Both the position numbers and the translations under genes were made by a program. This document shows, one piece after another, positions 1 to 49,059 of a stretch of DNA of 64,000 nt. The notes below the pieces were generated by a model that was given only the letters and a program-made list of their open reading frames with translations, was not told the DNA's origin and made no database searches. The stretch comes from Dermanyssus gallinae (taxonomy: Eukaryota; Arthropoda; Arachnida; Mesostigmata; Dermanyssidae), in assembly GCA_003439945.1 (NCBI GenBank), contig QVRM01006564.1, forward strand, positions 794,501 through 858,500. Direction: 5' to 3'. The stretch's first letter is position 1, and the number at the start of each line of letters is the position of its first letter.

Positions 1-344
1 AAAGAGAAGTAGGCACTAAGACGAGTGCACAAAGTGTTCTTCTCGGTTGAGCTCTTTCTCAAGTGTAAGGCGAACAGTTTTCAGTTTTTTCTATTTACCT
101 TTACTTGTGCGAAATCTTTTCTTAACTGCCAGCCACTAGCTATTTTTTAAATGGATATTACTGCAGCTAAACAAAATCACCGGTGGTGCCACGCTCTAGC
201 AGACCAGCTGATACATTACATACACTCGTACAGTCTCAACCCTCTATCGTAGTTGTGGTCTTAGTCTAGTCTCTCGTAAAATTATACGGTAAGTATGCTC
301 TTCGTTGAAAAGCCTAGGTAACATGCGTATATATATAGGTTTTA

Positions 345-640
345 GATGCCGAGGTTTGCGGCCCGAACAGGGACCTCGCAAAGGCGCGGCAGGACAAGAT
401 CACCAAATATGACGTCGAGTTCCTAAGAGCGGCGCTCCCCGACCCGCAAAAACCTCGCAGATTCGGATCCATCACTATCTCTATGAGTGGTGTATGGGAC
501 TCTGGATCTGCGAGTACGCTCTTGGGGCTCGGCGTCACGAAGAAGAATCTTATGGATCTTACCGTTTTAACGTTGCAAGGAACCTTGAGGATATACCACC
601 TTTTTACCACCATTTTTATTAAGGCGAGCACTGCCGAGTG
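345..640 (+). mobile_element. LINE C-terminal relic
   Basis: Plus-strand frame reads ..DLAKARQDKITKYDVEFL.., then SITISMSGVWDSGSASTLLGLGV.. and ends ..TLRIYHLF. This follows the pattern of the extreme C-terminus of some non-LTR polyproteins (a K.Y..L block, then a 'SARGVW'-like block with Leu-rich helices). The reverse strand is open too, but with no sense I can assign. Short and old; clade uncertain. Confidence 0.45.
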
Positions 641-680
641 TGCAAACGTATTGTAAATGATTATTAAATCATCACAATAT

Positions 681-712
<32 letters not shown>

Positions 713-776
713 CAGGCGAGCACTGCCGAGTGTGCAAACGTACTGTAAATTATTAATAAATCGTCACAATATTTTC

Positions 777-816
<40 letters not shown>

Positions 817-1090
817 CATAAGAAACAATTAATACAGACAGACTGGTCAGACTATTTTTTATTTGTTTCCTTTTGCCTCTTCCTTCTTTATCTCTCTCTC
901 TCTCTGTCTATATATATATATATATATATATTAAACAATTAATGCAGGCAGGTTGTTCAGACTATTTTTTATTTATTTGTTTTCTTTCGCCTCTTCCTTC
1001 TATAATTCTATACGTTTTCGTTTACTCCTATATCACTTTCTCTATCTCTGTCTTTCTCTCTCGTTTTGTATATATATATATATATATACT
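620..1090 (+). repeat. Two adjacent tandem duplications with (TA)n/(CT)n
   Basis: A segment starting GGCGAGCACTGCCGAGTGTG occurs at about 623 and again at 714 (91-bp spacing), each copy ending in (TA)n. Right after it, another segment (ATTAATRCAGRCAG.. CAGACTATTTTTTATT.. CTCTTCCTTCT) occurs at about 829 and 938 (about 109-bp spacing), ending in (TC)n and (TA)n. Confidence 0.8.
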
Positions 1091-1238
1091 TTTGCTGCTA
1101 TGATTCTGTTAATTAGCTATAATTATTGGGATGATTAAGTCACACCAGGCATGGCATCATACGATAGCCGCATCGGTGAGTAGCACAACCTCTACTGCGA
1201 AAGACACATACAGGGCACATATCACATATAAGACGTGC

Positions 1239-1279
<41 letters not shown>

Positions 1280-2405
1280 CGTGTTTCTATACGCAAACAA
1301 TGACTTTAAAACACAACACGGATGCGTGACGTAGTGAATAAATTGATCGAGTAAGAGACAGAACAACAAGTCTCTGGCGGTGGGGGCGATCTATCGTGAT
1401 GATGACGCGATTGTGGTGGCCAGGGTGTGCTTGCTCATACTGCTGGTGGTTAGCGCGGGTGCGCTGTAAGTTCAGCGCCATACGATAATTTCACTAGACT
1501 CTAGAGTACTTCTCGCGCCGCGGCGCTACCTCGGCTGAGAAAAGTCGCTGTCATCGCCGTGAGGCCGACCAAAGAGGGGTCAAAATCAAGTAAAAAAATC
1601 CGCGAGCATCGTCTACCTGGCAATATCTGTCGAGTGTACGCATGTTTGTACCTATTAGATGTTGTTCTCATTATAAATTAATTATCACCATAAGCATATG
1701 TGTCATCGTATCACTCCGATTGCTGTCATCCATCGGATGGGCACACAGACGGGCCGACAGACCTGCGATATTGCAATTAGTAAATCCTGATACACGGCGA
1801 GTTATTACGCTAAGCATCAAAACAACAACAACAGCAACAGCAACAACAACAACAACGGTAACAACAGCAGCGGCAACAAGGAATCTCACTCTATCGTTTG
1901 TTAATTATTGTACTGTGCACATACTGGCGTGTTACACATCTGTTACGCGCTATGCAGATTATCTGACATGCAGCAAGCATCTAGGTGAGTGTTCAGCCTG
2001 CGCGAGTTTAACAAGTAATTGCAGTGAGAAACAGGAACAAAGCCGCTTCACTACTTCAACACTACAAAATAAATAGAAATTTACCGCCGTGCCAAAGCGC
2101 AAGAACCAACCCTAGGTTAGGCGTAGTTTACAATGGGTCAACTCACACCGCGGATTCATCAAGCAACAATGTAGCAACAATGGCAGCAGCATCACTATCA
2201 CTGTATATCAACAGTATGGACAACATAAGGAAGTATTGCACTATTAAAAAAAAGCACTTTAGCACTTTAAATGTCATATTGTTACACAAAGCTATCGTAG
2301 CATAGTTCTATGGCACTCGTGTCTGCTTTCGCTGTCTCGTTTCACAGAAGGCTGTCGTTTCGATCTCGACTCGAGCACAGCTAGCTGACACTGATTGACT
2401 GACAG

Positions 2406-2411
2406 TTTATT
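2406..2411 (-). promoter_or_regulatory. Poly(A) signal candidate for myosin V
   Basis: AATAAA on the minus strand about 245 nt past the TAA stop of myosin V, followed on that strand by a G/T-rich stretch (AGTCAATCAGTGTCAG). It is the first canonical hexamer after the stop. Not experimentally shown. Confidence 0.55.
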
Positions 2412-2655
2412 TTTTGCATTTGGTAAACAAGCGTCTTGTCGCTCCCCTGTCTATGCGCACCGCCTCCTTGACGCCGGACATCGCGTAGATGAGCATCTTA
2501 AAAGGAATTCATTGTGCGTGACGCCAAAAGAATGCATGGACGCGTCGCATAATCGTCTACTAAAGTCACACACATACACACAAAAAACACGCACAGTCTC
2601 CGAGTCGAGGATTGTCGAGCGTCAATACATCCGCCTAGTTAGGCGCGCGGTCCAA

Positions 2656-41410
<38,755 letters not shown>

Positions 41411-41414
<4 letters not shown>

Positions 41415-41674
41415 GGTGCTTCTGTCCTGATTGGGATCGAAGTCGGTGTCGTGCTAATCTTCCCCTTCGTCGTCGTGGTCGTCGTCTCCTTCGTCCTCAT
41501 GTGGTTCTTCGACTTCGTCGTTGTCGTCGTCGTCGTGGACACGGGCGGACGATTTGGGTATAACGGGGAAAAGGGCAACGGCTGGCATCGATTCCCCACC
41601 GTCTCCGCACGACGCACGGCAGCTCCCACGCAAACGGCACCGGCGCCGCGCACGTGCGTGCACGACCAGGCCAA
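41411..41674 (-). other. Upstream ORF overlapping the myosin V start (ATGA)
   Basis: An 87-codon frame on the minus strand whose TGA stop shares bases with the myosin V start codon (ATGA at 41414-41411). It includes a Thr/Lys-rich run made by (ACG/ACC/ACA) triplets. A second frame, 41454-41705 (83 codons, very acidic C-terminus rich in Asp/Glu), is in frame with myosin V and ends with TAG 14 codons before the ATG. Either counts as a uORF only if the 5' UTR extends this far, which the sequence cannot tell. Low coding evidence. Confidence 0.3.
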
Positions 41675-42544
41675 CTAGAGCAAACGACCGCAGCGATGAT
41701 GACAATAACGATTACGAGTTACAACGATGAGTACGACGCACAATGATGCACAATGACCGATGATGCACAATAATCACGGACGACAACACAAACAACTGTC
41801 GTGACCACCCCAGCCCAACCCAGCGTAACCCCAGCCTAGCCTAGCGTTCCTACCGCACCGCTACCTGGGGCGCCGTCGGCCCATCTTCACAAACACATTC
41901 ATCCCTTTGGCTTTTCGCAGCTGCCGATGATGATGATGATGATTCGTGATGACGCGCGACACTGCCACTTACGACCGATGTGACAACACTGCACTTCACT
42001 TTACCCTCAACCACTGCAGTTCACTTGGCCTTTAACCCGTGCACAAATCACTTTGCTTTCAACCGATGCACAGATCACTTTGCCTTCAGCGCGTTCACTT
42101 TATCCACCACAACAACCACTCCATTGAAGTGTGTCCACTGAGGACTACTTCGAACGACCGCCGCTACATCTGCTGTTGCTCCAACTGCTGCTACCCACAA
42201 ACTTTTCCTTCTTTCTGCTCGTTTCGCGTTTGACAGACACTTCGCCGCCACCGCCGCTGCAGCTGCTGCTACCGAACGCCAAACACCGTGGGCGGCACAC
42301 TCCACAACCCCCGTGCCCGGCTGGTACTCTTGTTGACTGGCACTCGTACTGACTGACACTGTAAGCAGTAGTAGTAGTAGTAGTAGCTTATTTTAGAACA
42401 GGTAAGCTATTTAGAGTTACTGGTGCTGCTGCTGCTGCTACTGCTAAGGTTGCCGACAATAGGTGGTATTCGAGGAGACACTCCGATGAGCACATACGAT
42501 GATGACGACCGATATCCCTAGACACTCGGAGCACTCAGACACAG

Positions 42545-42587
42545 AGAATGTCACTGTACTCAGACACAGAGTACAGTGACATTTTCT
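42545..42587. repeat. Short hairpin with embedded direct repeat
   Basis: ATGTCACTGTACT pairs with AGTACAGTGACAT across a short loop, and ACTCAGACACAGAG occurs at about 42533 and again at 42558. Confidence 0.8.
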
Positions 42588-43398
42588 GGTGGTAGGACGG
42601 ACGGAGAGACGGCCAGATATACACCCACCATTCACCAGACACCAGCCAGCTGCAGCCACCGCAGTACTAAACAGTAGCCATTAGCAACCAGTCAACGCTG
42701 TCGGTCGGTGGGTTGTTGTTGTTGTCAATCTCTGTTCGCTAAAGTCTCTCGGTTCGGACACCCCCGACCCTCGGTATTTTGTTCGGTAATTAGGCTGATT
42801 AGAGTTCTAGGCGTTCTATGACGAGGATGCGCTCACAACTCATGCTTAAGCAATGCAACCAACACTAACCGCTAGCTAAGTGACAACAAAGTCGCGTTGG
42901 CTGGTTGGTTGGTTAACTGGCCGGCTGGTTGGCTGGCTGGCTCACCGGCCCCGTTAACCAGCTGCCGCTACAGTAGTAGTAGTAGTAATGGTAAAGCAGG
43001 TGAACGCGGCCCGCCACCGACCAACTACTGACCAGCCGATAGATAGACCGAGAGGCTGGCCGAGAGAAGGGTCGCCGCCAATACCACTTACTACTACTAT
43101 TACTACTACTGTTACTACTAAAACTACCACAACCACCACCACCACCACCGCTATTGCCGTCAGTAGCAGTACCGATAGAACCGCCGGCGCCGCCGCCGCT
43201 GCTACCCTCAGTCATAACCATCCCGCCATTCCCGCGACCACGGCTGCTGCTGCTGCTGCTAATTTAGGCAAGGGAAGTAAACTTCTACCGCTGATCTAGT
43301 GCTGCTGCTGCTGCTGCTGCTGTTATTGTTGTTGTTCTGCTTTGCTGTTGTTGCTGCTATTGTTGCTGTTGCTGTTGCTGCCGTTGCCGTGACGTCAC

Positions 43399-43446
43399 CC
43401 GTCGGGGAAAGAGCAAACTGTTCCGTCGGGGAAAGAGCAAACTGTT
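43399..43446 (+). repeat. 24-bp tandem duplication
   Basis: CCGTCGGGGAAAGAGCAAAC plus TGTT occurs twice back to back with no mismatch. Confidence 0.9.
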
Positions 43447-43734
43447 CCCTCTTCCAGCTGCTGTCGTTGCAGCCGCTACCGCGGCCACCGCCGCCACCAT
43501 CACCACCACGGTTGCCATCAACACACAGTCTGCGTTTCTGCTCTCCGTTCCCCCTTTCTCCCTCCTGCAGCCTTCCCTCCCTACAGCCCGCCAGGCCTGT
43601 TTGTCTGCACGCGGTGCCGTCTGAGCGCGGAGAAACGCCGCTGGCACGAACCGACCCATCGTGGCCAACGATGACCAACTCCATGACTTCGTTGGCAGGC
43701 AGCTAACGTCTTTCAGCGCTTAAACTTTTTCCGA

Positions 43735-43912
43735 CTGACCCTCAGCCAGCGTTTAGCGTTAGCCACGGAATTGGTTTCGCGTTGCTTCGCGAGACGGACC
43801 CCATAAATGTGCACCGTTACAAATGTGCAACGGTGGGGTTCGAACCCACCTGTGCTGCACCTATGTGTCTCCTACGGTCGCGAGGCGCACGCAAATGCAC
43901 CCACCACGCCAC
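43735..43912 (-). mobile_element. SINE-B copy (tRNA-derived)
   Basis: Minus strand: GGTGGCGTGGTGGGTGCATT (box A-like), GCGTGCGCCTCGCGACCG, box B GGGTTCGAACCCC, CACATTTGTAACGG..TTTATGGGGTCCGTCTCGCG, and the 3' end CTGAGGGTCAGTCGGAAAAA. Has a small CGTAACGGT-type internal change relative to the 58.9-kb copy. Confidence 0.85.
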
Positions 43913-44486
43913 CAGACTTGCAGCCCTACCATACATCCACCTTTCACCTATATCTCTGTTTCTCTCTCTCTCTCTCTTTCTCGCGGTCTACCTATGCATT
44001 ACCCAAGAGGCAATTTTTCGTTATCGTTGTCGTCCAATTGAGCTGCAGAATTGTCAATGGCGGTGGCGTCCGCTAAGAGCAAGACCGAACGAAGACCGGC
44101 CGAAAACACGAGGTCAAGAGCCACAGCCAGAAGACAGAGACAGACGCCTGTCTGTTTGTCTGACTGAAGGCACACTGAGATTTGACCGTCTGACCGCCGA
44201 CGGACAAGAAACAGACGATGCGCGCTACGATATGCGAAATCGGCGAGTCGCACAAAACTAGAATGATTACGACTGATGTACGTAGTAGGATGATTACGAT
44301 GAAGACAGCACATCATGTTGATGTTGTTATGGTTGTTTTTCTTGTCGCTGTACCGCTAACACAACAATTGACAACATTAGCAAGAAAAGAAGTGTAGATC
44401 TTTATCAGAGGGCTACCGGTGAGCGCTCACCGCTGCAGTTCTAAATGACCCGTTGACTTCCGAAGCTCTGAAGTTATATATATATA
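43913..44486. other. Intergenic, nothing recognised
   Basis: (CT)n near 43958-43982 and a (TA)n/T-run near 44475-44498; no gene or element recognised. Confidence 0.6.
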
Positions 44487-44489
44487 TAT

Positions 44490-45008
44490 ATTTTTTTTAC
44501 ATGTTTATTGAATACAGATATAATTTGGAGAGTCTCACACCAGAGACCCACTACAGAGGCGTACATTTTACGCTTTAGACGTTTTTAACGCCCGATATGC
44601 CCACAACTTGTACATGTTTCGTTGATTATTAAATAAGTTGGGTCAATCTGATTTACATTACTAGACCACTAGAATTGCCAGATTTGACCAAATTGGCAGA
44701 TGCTCAACCGTAAGAACACATCTACGGAATGCCCCGCTTAACTCACGTGGCCCTGCAAAATGTATCCCGATCCCCATTTTAGCACGCTTTTGTGAGATCC
44801 CGTTCGTCATATTATCCCATTTTCGACAACTGTGTTTCCACACTTTAGCTTTGACATGACTTGAGGAAGTCGGCATTAGGCATACGCGATACACCGTTTT
44901 CTTCAGTAGGGTGTTTCTGGCAACCTCGTGAGCTGTCTCGTATGCTAACGTGAGCTGGAATCCACTGTAGTCGCAGTCGCGTTTTGAGATGACCGGCGCA
45001 GCAATATA
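44490..45008 (-). mobile_element. LINE 3' end with RNase H-like remnant, copy 1
   Basis: Minus strand: CAGHLKTRLRLQWIPAHVSIR, the RNase H 'v.l.WvPaHvGi.GNe.AD' block, with frameshifts. About 180 bp downstream the 3' UTR reads AAACGTCTAAAGCGTAAAAT and ends CAATAAACATGT followed by A's. The 3' UTR aligns with 51.8-52.0 kb. Its 5' side is cut by the MITE at 45009. Confidence 0.75.
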
Positions 45009-45484
45009 CAGGGTATTACAGGAATATTTGATCAACGATATATGGAATTGTAGAGCTCGTTAAGACAAATATTTTTTGCCAATGGAACATGGTCTCTAAG
45101 AGGCCCTGTTTCGGAATGAGAGTGAAATTACTACAATTTGTGACATTGGTGTTTTTGCCCGACATAGGAGCATAGAATGTGCTGTTGCGAGACAACCAGG
45201 TTTCCTCCAGACAGAAGCTAAACACACCGCCGTGTTCGTGAGAAAATTCTGCTTCTTTCGAAGAACTCATAAGGCCGGTCAGAAGATGCTACATGGTCGC
45301 TTAGAAGAGAATTCGCCAAAATGAAGTTACTTTATCAACCTTCACGCCCAATACCTCAAAATCATTACCTTACGACCACTTACAGCGCTCTAAACTAAGA
45401 GAGACCATGTTCCATTGGAAACAATATTTGCCTTAACGAGCTCTACAATTCCATATATCGTTGATAAAATATTCCTGTAATACC

Positions 45485-45487
<3 letters not shown>
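45009..45487. mobile_element. MITE, copy 1 (long terminal inverted repeats, TA flanks)
   Basis: 479 bp. Both ends read CAGGGTATTACAGGAATATT inwards; the terminal inverted repeat is about 65-75 bp with one or two mismatches. Flanked by TA on both sides, as for Tc1/mariner-type insertions. The inside (CATGGTCG..AGA..AGAATTC.., CCTCAAAATCATTACC) matches copy 2 at 57.4 kb. No transposase. Confidence 0.9.
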
Positions 45488-45522
<35 letters not shown>

Positions 45523-46169
45523 GGCACGCTAGTGTAGCACTAGCAACAATAGCAGCGTATCTATGGCACCGTCTGCTTATGAGTTTTGTTTCCTCCTCGT
45601 TTCCCTTCCCTCTTTAGTTGCTGTTGTTGTTCTTCCCATCTGCATGATGAAGATGATGATGATGATGATGGCATGCTTGGTCACGACCGGCTGCGGCCCA
45701 CACACTTGTTGGCCGCACGCGCGCTCGACCCACCGCCGTCATCAACCACAACATTGCCGCCACGCCATTCAGTTCAGACTTTGCATGCAGCGCAATCGGC
45801 CACGTCCCACGATGACAACAACAACAGCATCGCTGTAGTATCATTTTCATCACTCATCATCATCATCATCGTCGTTATCGTCAGTCCTCATCATGACACT
45901 GACAGTACCCGATGTCGCCGCAGCTACGGCTCTAACATCTGTTTAGACTTCTGTCGTTGTTACTTCTGCTGCTGCTGCTGCTGCTACTGCTGATGGTATT
46001 GGTTCTGTTGTCGGGCGGGTACGGTGGCGCCCTCCTACGAGTGAATGTGTCGATGTGGCCGTCGCGCGACACCTGTCAAGCCGCAATTTTGGTCATTCTC
46101 GGTTGATATTAAGACCACACATGTCTCTGGATATGTGTGTGTACTATATATATATATATATATATATAC

Positions 46170-46249
<80 letters not shown>

Positions 46250-46600
46250 AAGAAACCTCACACTTCCAGTGAGCCTGCCATGTTTTTTCATTTTGATGAG
46301 TAACTGGGAAATGCGGTTTGCACACGCGGACACCACTGCAGGAAACTCGTCTGCAAGTGTGGTCTGGTAGTGTGGCGCTCCAACCCACTAAAAAAACTCC
46401 AACCCATAAGTCATCTCCCCATCCTCCCAACCGACCGGGAATTGCATGTACAAGTACTTCAAACGATCGGGGGAGGTGTGAGTCTACTCGTGGCCAGCTT
46501 CTTCCCCGGAGGCCTGAGGGCTGCGTGTCGTGCGGCGGGTATTTGCTGTAGATTCTGCCACAAGTATGTTCCTAAACAATTTTGTCGCTTCTAGCCAATA
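45488..46600. other. Intergenic, microsatellites
   Basis: (TA)n at 45488-45521 and 46145-46247, (GAT)n near 45646-45670, (CTG)n near 45968-45990. No gene recognised. Confidence 0.6.
46145..46247. repeat. (TA)n microsatellite with ACTACTA breaks
   Basis: Three TA blocks separated by two CTACTA units. Confidence 0.95.
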
Positions 46601-46609
46601 GTGCAGGAA

Positions 46610-47620
46610 CTCCTGTGTTAGCTTGCAGATGCTGGGCAGCCCGCCCCTAGCGTATTCGATTTTAGTCCTATTAAAAACGTAGCCGAAGCACGCTGCTCCA
46701 CCCATGCTGGACACCTCAGAATTGTGTGCTCTGGAGTGTCCTCGAGCCTATCGTCGCAGTGGACGCACGTGGGGCTGGAAGCCTTTCTGATCCTGAACAG
46801 GTAGGACTGGAAGTCCCCGTGTCCCGTCAAGACCTGGCTGATGTGAAAGGTTAGTTCTCCCCCGGGCCGGCTTAACCAGTCTCTGATGTTTGGTATAAGT
46901 TTCCGGAGACTGGCGCCTGGAACACACTCCTCCTGCCATATAGCGATGCTCCGTTGCCGCTCTTCTCACTTCATGAGTGCAGGGCGGCGGCGCTCTTCCA
47001 CCTTCAGATCCCAGGGAATCGTTCAGGCGAGTAGAAGCGCCACCGCTGTGCTCACCGTACGGTACGCCATGATCACCCTGAGGGTTCCGACCCATTGAGC
47101 CCGGCGCTGGCGGCTTCGATTTGTTGCAGTTGTTAAAGTGTTAGCAAGTCAGGCCGGAGCCCCGTATAGGGCTACTGACTCGGCCACGGACCTAATAATA
47201 CGTTGCTTGGAGTGCCGGGGCCCATAGGTGTGAGGCATGAGCCGTGCAAAGTTGTAGGCAATTTCGAGGGCTTTATCCGTTGCCTCGGTTTAAGTGACTC
47301 GGAGAACTCAATCAACGAGTACTCCGAGTTATCTTGCCGTGTTCACGATAATCATTTCTTTGTTGTTAAGGCGAAGGTGAAGAGCGATACACATTATCCG
47401 ACCCACCAGACGAATTGCCTCACTCTTGGCGGGGGCTAACGCAAGTCCTGTTTTTCGCATCCTGTACGCGACGTCAGCGATTGCCTCATTCGCACGCCTC
47501 TCTAGCAACTCCGGTCTGTCCCGGCCTGGACGGTGAGGAAAAGGTCGTCAGCGTAGGCAAGGAGGCTATACCAATATGATGTACCAACACTACTACCATT
47601 ATTGTGATGTATGCACGACG
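46610..47620 (-). mobile_element. LINE relic, R1-like: RT core to C-terminal zinc motif
   Basis: Minus strand: SLLAYADDLFLTVQAGTD (YADD at 47555-47544), ERRANEAIADVAYRMRKTGL then ALAPAKSEAIRLVGR. After a degraded thumb come LTGHGDFQSYLFRIRKASSP, CVHCDDRLEDTPEHTILRCP and AWVEQR, the C..C..(D/E)T.EH....C zinc motif that ends R1-clade ORF2. Several frameshifts. Confidence 0.8.
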
Positions 47621-48229
47621 TATCATCAAGCATCTATTGACCGCCTTTTCCACGAACTCTAAGCTACGTAAGCGTGAACATGTTTGGAATGCTTAGAGGC
47701 CGGCACAAAGCCTTCCTCCCTAGGAAGGATGTGCCGTTCCTCGAAAGATATACGTAATAGTCATCGACGCTCAAGCAATAATGAAAATTGTAGATGTTTA
47801 ATAATCAAAATAATAATGAACATTTGTTATAAATAGTTTTATTCATATGGCTCCGTTTCCGCTATACGTTCATATTAAACTTTACTTCGCGTTTTTTTAC
47901 ATATGAACAGGCTTAGGCTATCCTAGCCAACCAGTTATTGCTCAAATCGCCTTATCAAAGGAAAAATAATCATCATGTCGTTCGCTAACTCACAGGATTT
48001 CCAAGTATAATGCAAGCTCGCGCCAATTCACACCACAACGCTTTTGGAAAAATGTCGGAATTAATGGACCTTGTGCCGCGTTCAAGCTAATCAACTCATT
48101 TTAGACGATGGGATAGTAGAGCATTCGTGTATAGAGTAGAACAGACAACCGGCTTTACAGAGGGTGATAGCTTCAACTTTCTGTTATTTGCGCTATTTAT
48201 CGCGATATCATCAACGATATTAGGTTATA
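47621..48229. other. Intergenic, nothing recognised
   Basis: AT-rich, no recognised gene or element. Confidence 0.6.
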
Positions 48230-48720
48230 CCTTTGGAAGGCGCTAGCTACGTTTGCAGCTTATATGAGGGAAGTCGGTTTTACGGTCGTAGGCTGTCAAC
48301 GGCTTTCGTCCTTTCCGTCAATACGGGAAAGACAGAAGCCATTAAGTTTAGACACGCATCACTCGGCCAGCAGAGTGACTCGCTCCGGCGGGCAGAAGCT
48401 AACGTGTGTAAGTGGACTCACATGCGTAGGCATCACGCTGACCCCGTCAGTCAAGATGTTTGCTGTGCGTATTGAACAGAAAAAGGCACGGAAAGCAATT
48501 GTTGCTTCCACAGCACTTTAGAGCTTGCGGGTGCCTTTAGCCTAGACGACGCTAGCCCTTTTCGATATGAACATAGTACCAATTGCTTTAAATCGTGCTC
48601 AGCTCCTATAGGCGCAGCCAGGTGTCGTGGTATCAAAAGATACCTGACCTCACAAAGCCTACCTTTCTGAAGGTGGTGCTAGGCTTACAAACTTCCGCAA
48701 ACGAGATGGAAGTCAACATT
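48230..48720 (+). mobile_element. LINE reverse-transcriptase thumb relic
   Basis: Plus strand, across frames: LSVNTGKTEAIKFRHASLGQ (the 'N..KTe.ikFr.g' block), LTCVGITLTPSVK (the 'YLGvtl' block), IEQKKARKAIVAS, and LALFDMNIVPIALN. Dead by frameshift. Confidence 0.6.
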
Positions 48721-49059
48721 GGCACCAAGCGTTGCAGGCAATGACACAAGTACAATGACAACAATAATACCGATTACGAAATGGAAACATACAAGTGACT
48801 CGATATTGAGTTTGGAAATCGGTACGAGAGTGACAGTGTCATCAAAGTGTCTGCTGTGAAATGTAGAGTCCATAAATAGTCTGTGCTGAACATCAGGAGA
48901 GGACATGTTTAGTGAATATGACATAATATTTTTAACCGAGATATTTAAAACAGATTTTAAACGTACATCCTTTTTAAGGCACAACATGTTTCATGGAATA
49001 GCGGCTATATCAGACGGCCGGGGACTATCAAAATAGGGCGTATGCATAGGCGTGCGAAC

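Larger units (their letters stand above)
1..2405. other. Flank downstream of myosin V: no gene recognised
   Basis: Holds a LINE C-terminal relic (about 345-640), two tandem duplications with (TA)n and (CT)n runs (620-1090), a (TA)n array at 1242-1276 and a CAA/CAG-type run at about 1823-1880. Small open frames here are either low-complexity (Tyr-Ile, Val, Thr runs) or lack similarity I recognise. Confidence 0.6.
41415..43735 (-). other. Myo5 (didum): 5' flank and probable 5' UTR/promoter area of myosin V
   Basis: GC-richer than the intron, with many GAC/GTC, CAG and GTA triplets. Contains the two uORFs, a hairpin at 42545-42587, triplet blocks at 42956-43000, 43081-43160 and 43243-43390, and a 24-bp tandem duplication at 43399-43446. 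No TATA box or initiator that I would defend. Confidence 0.5.
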
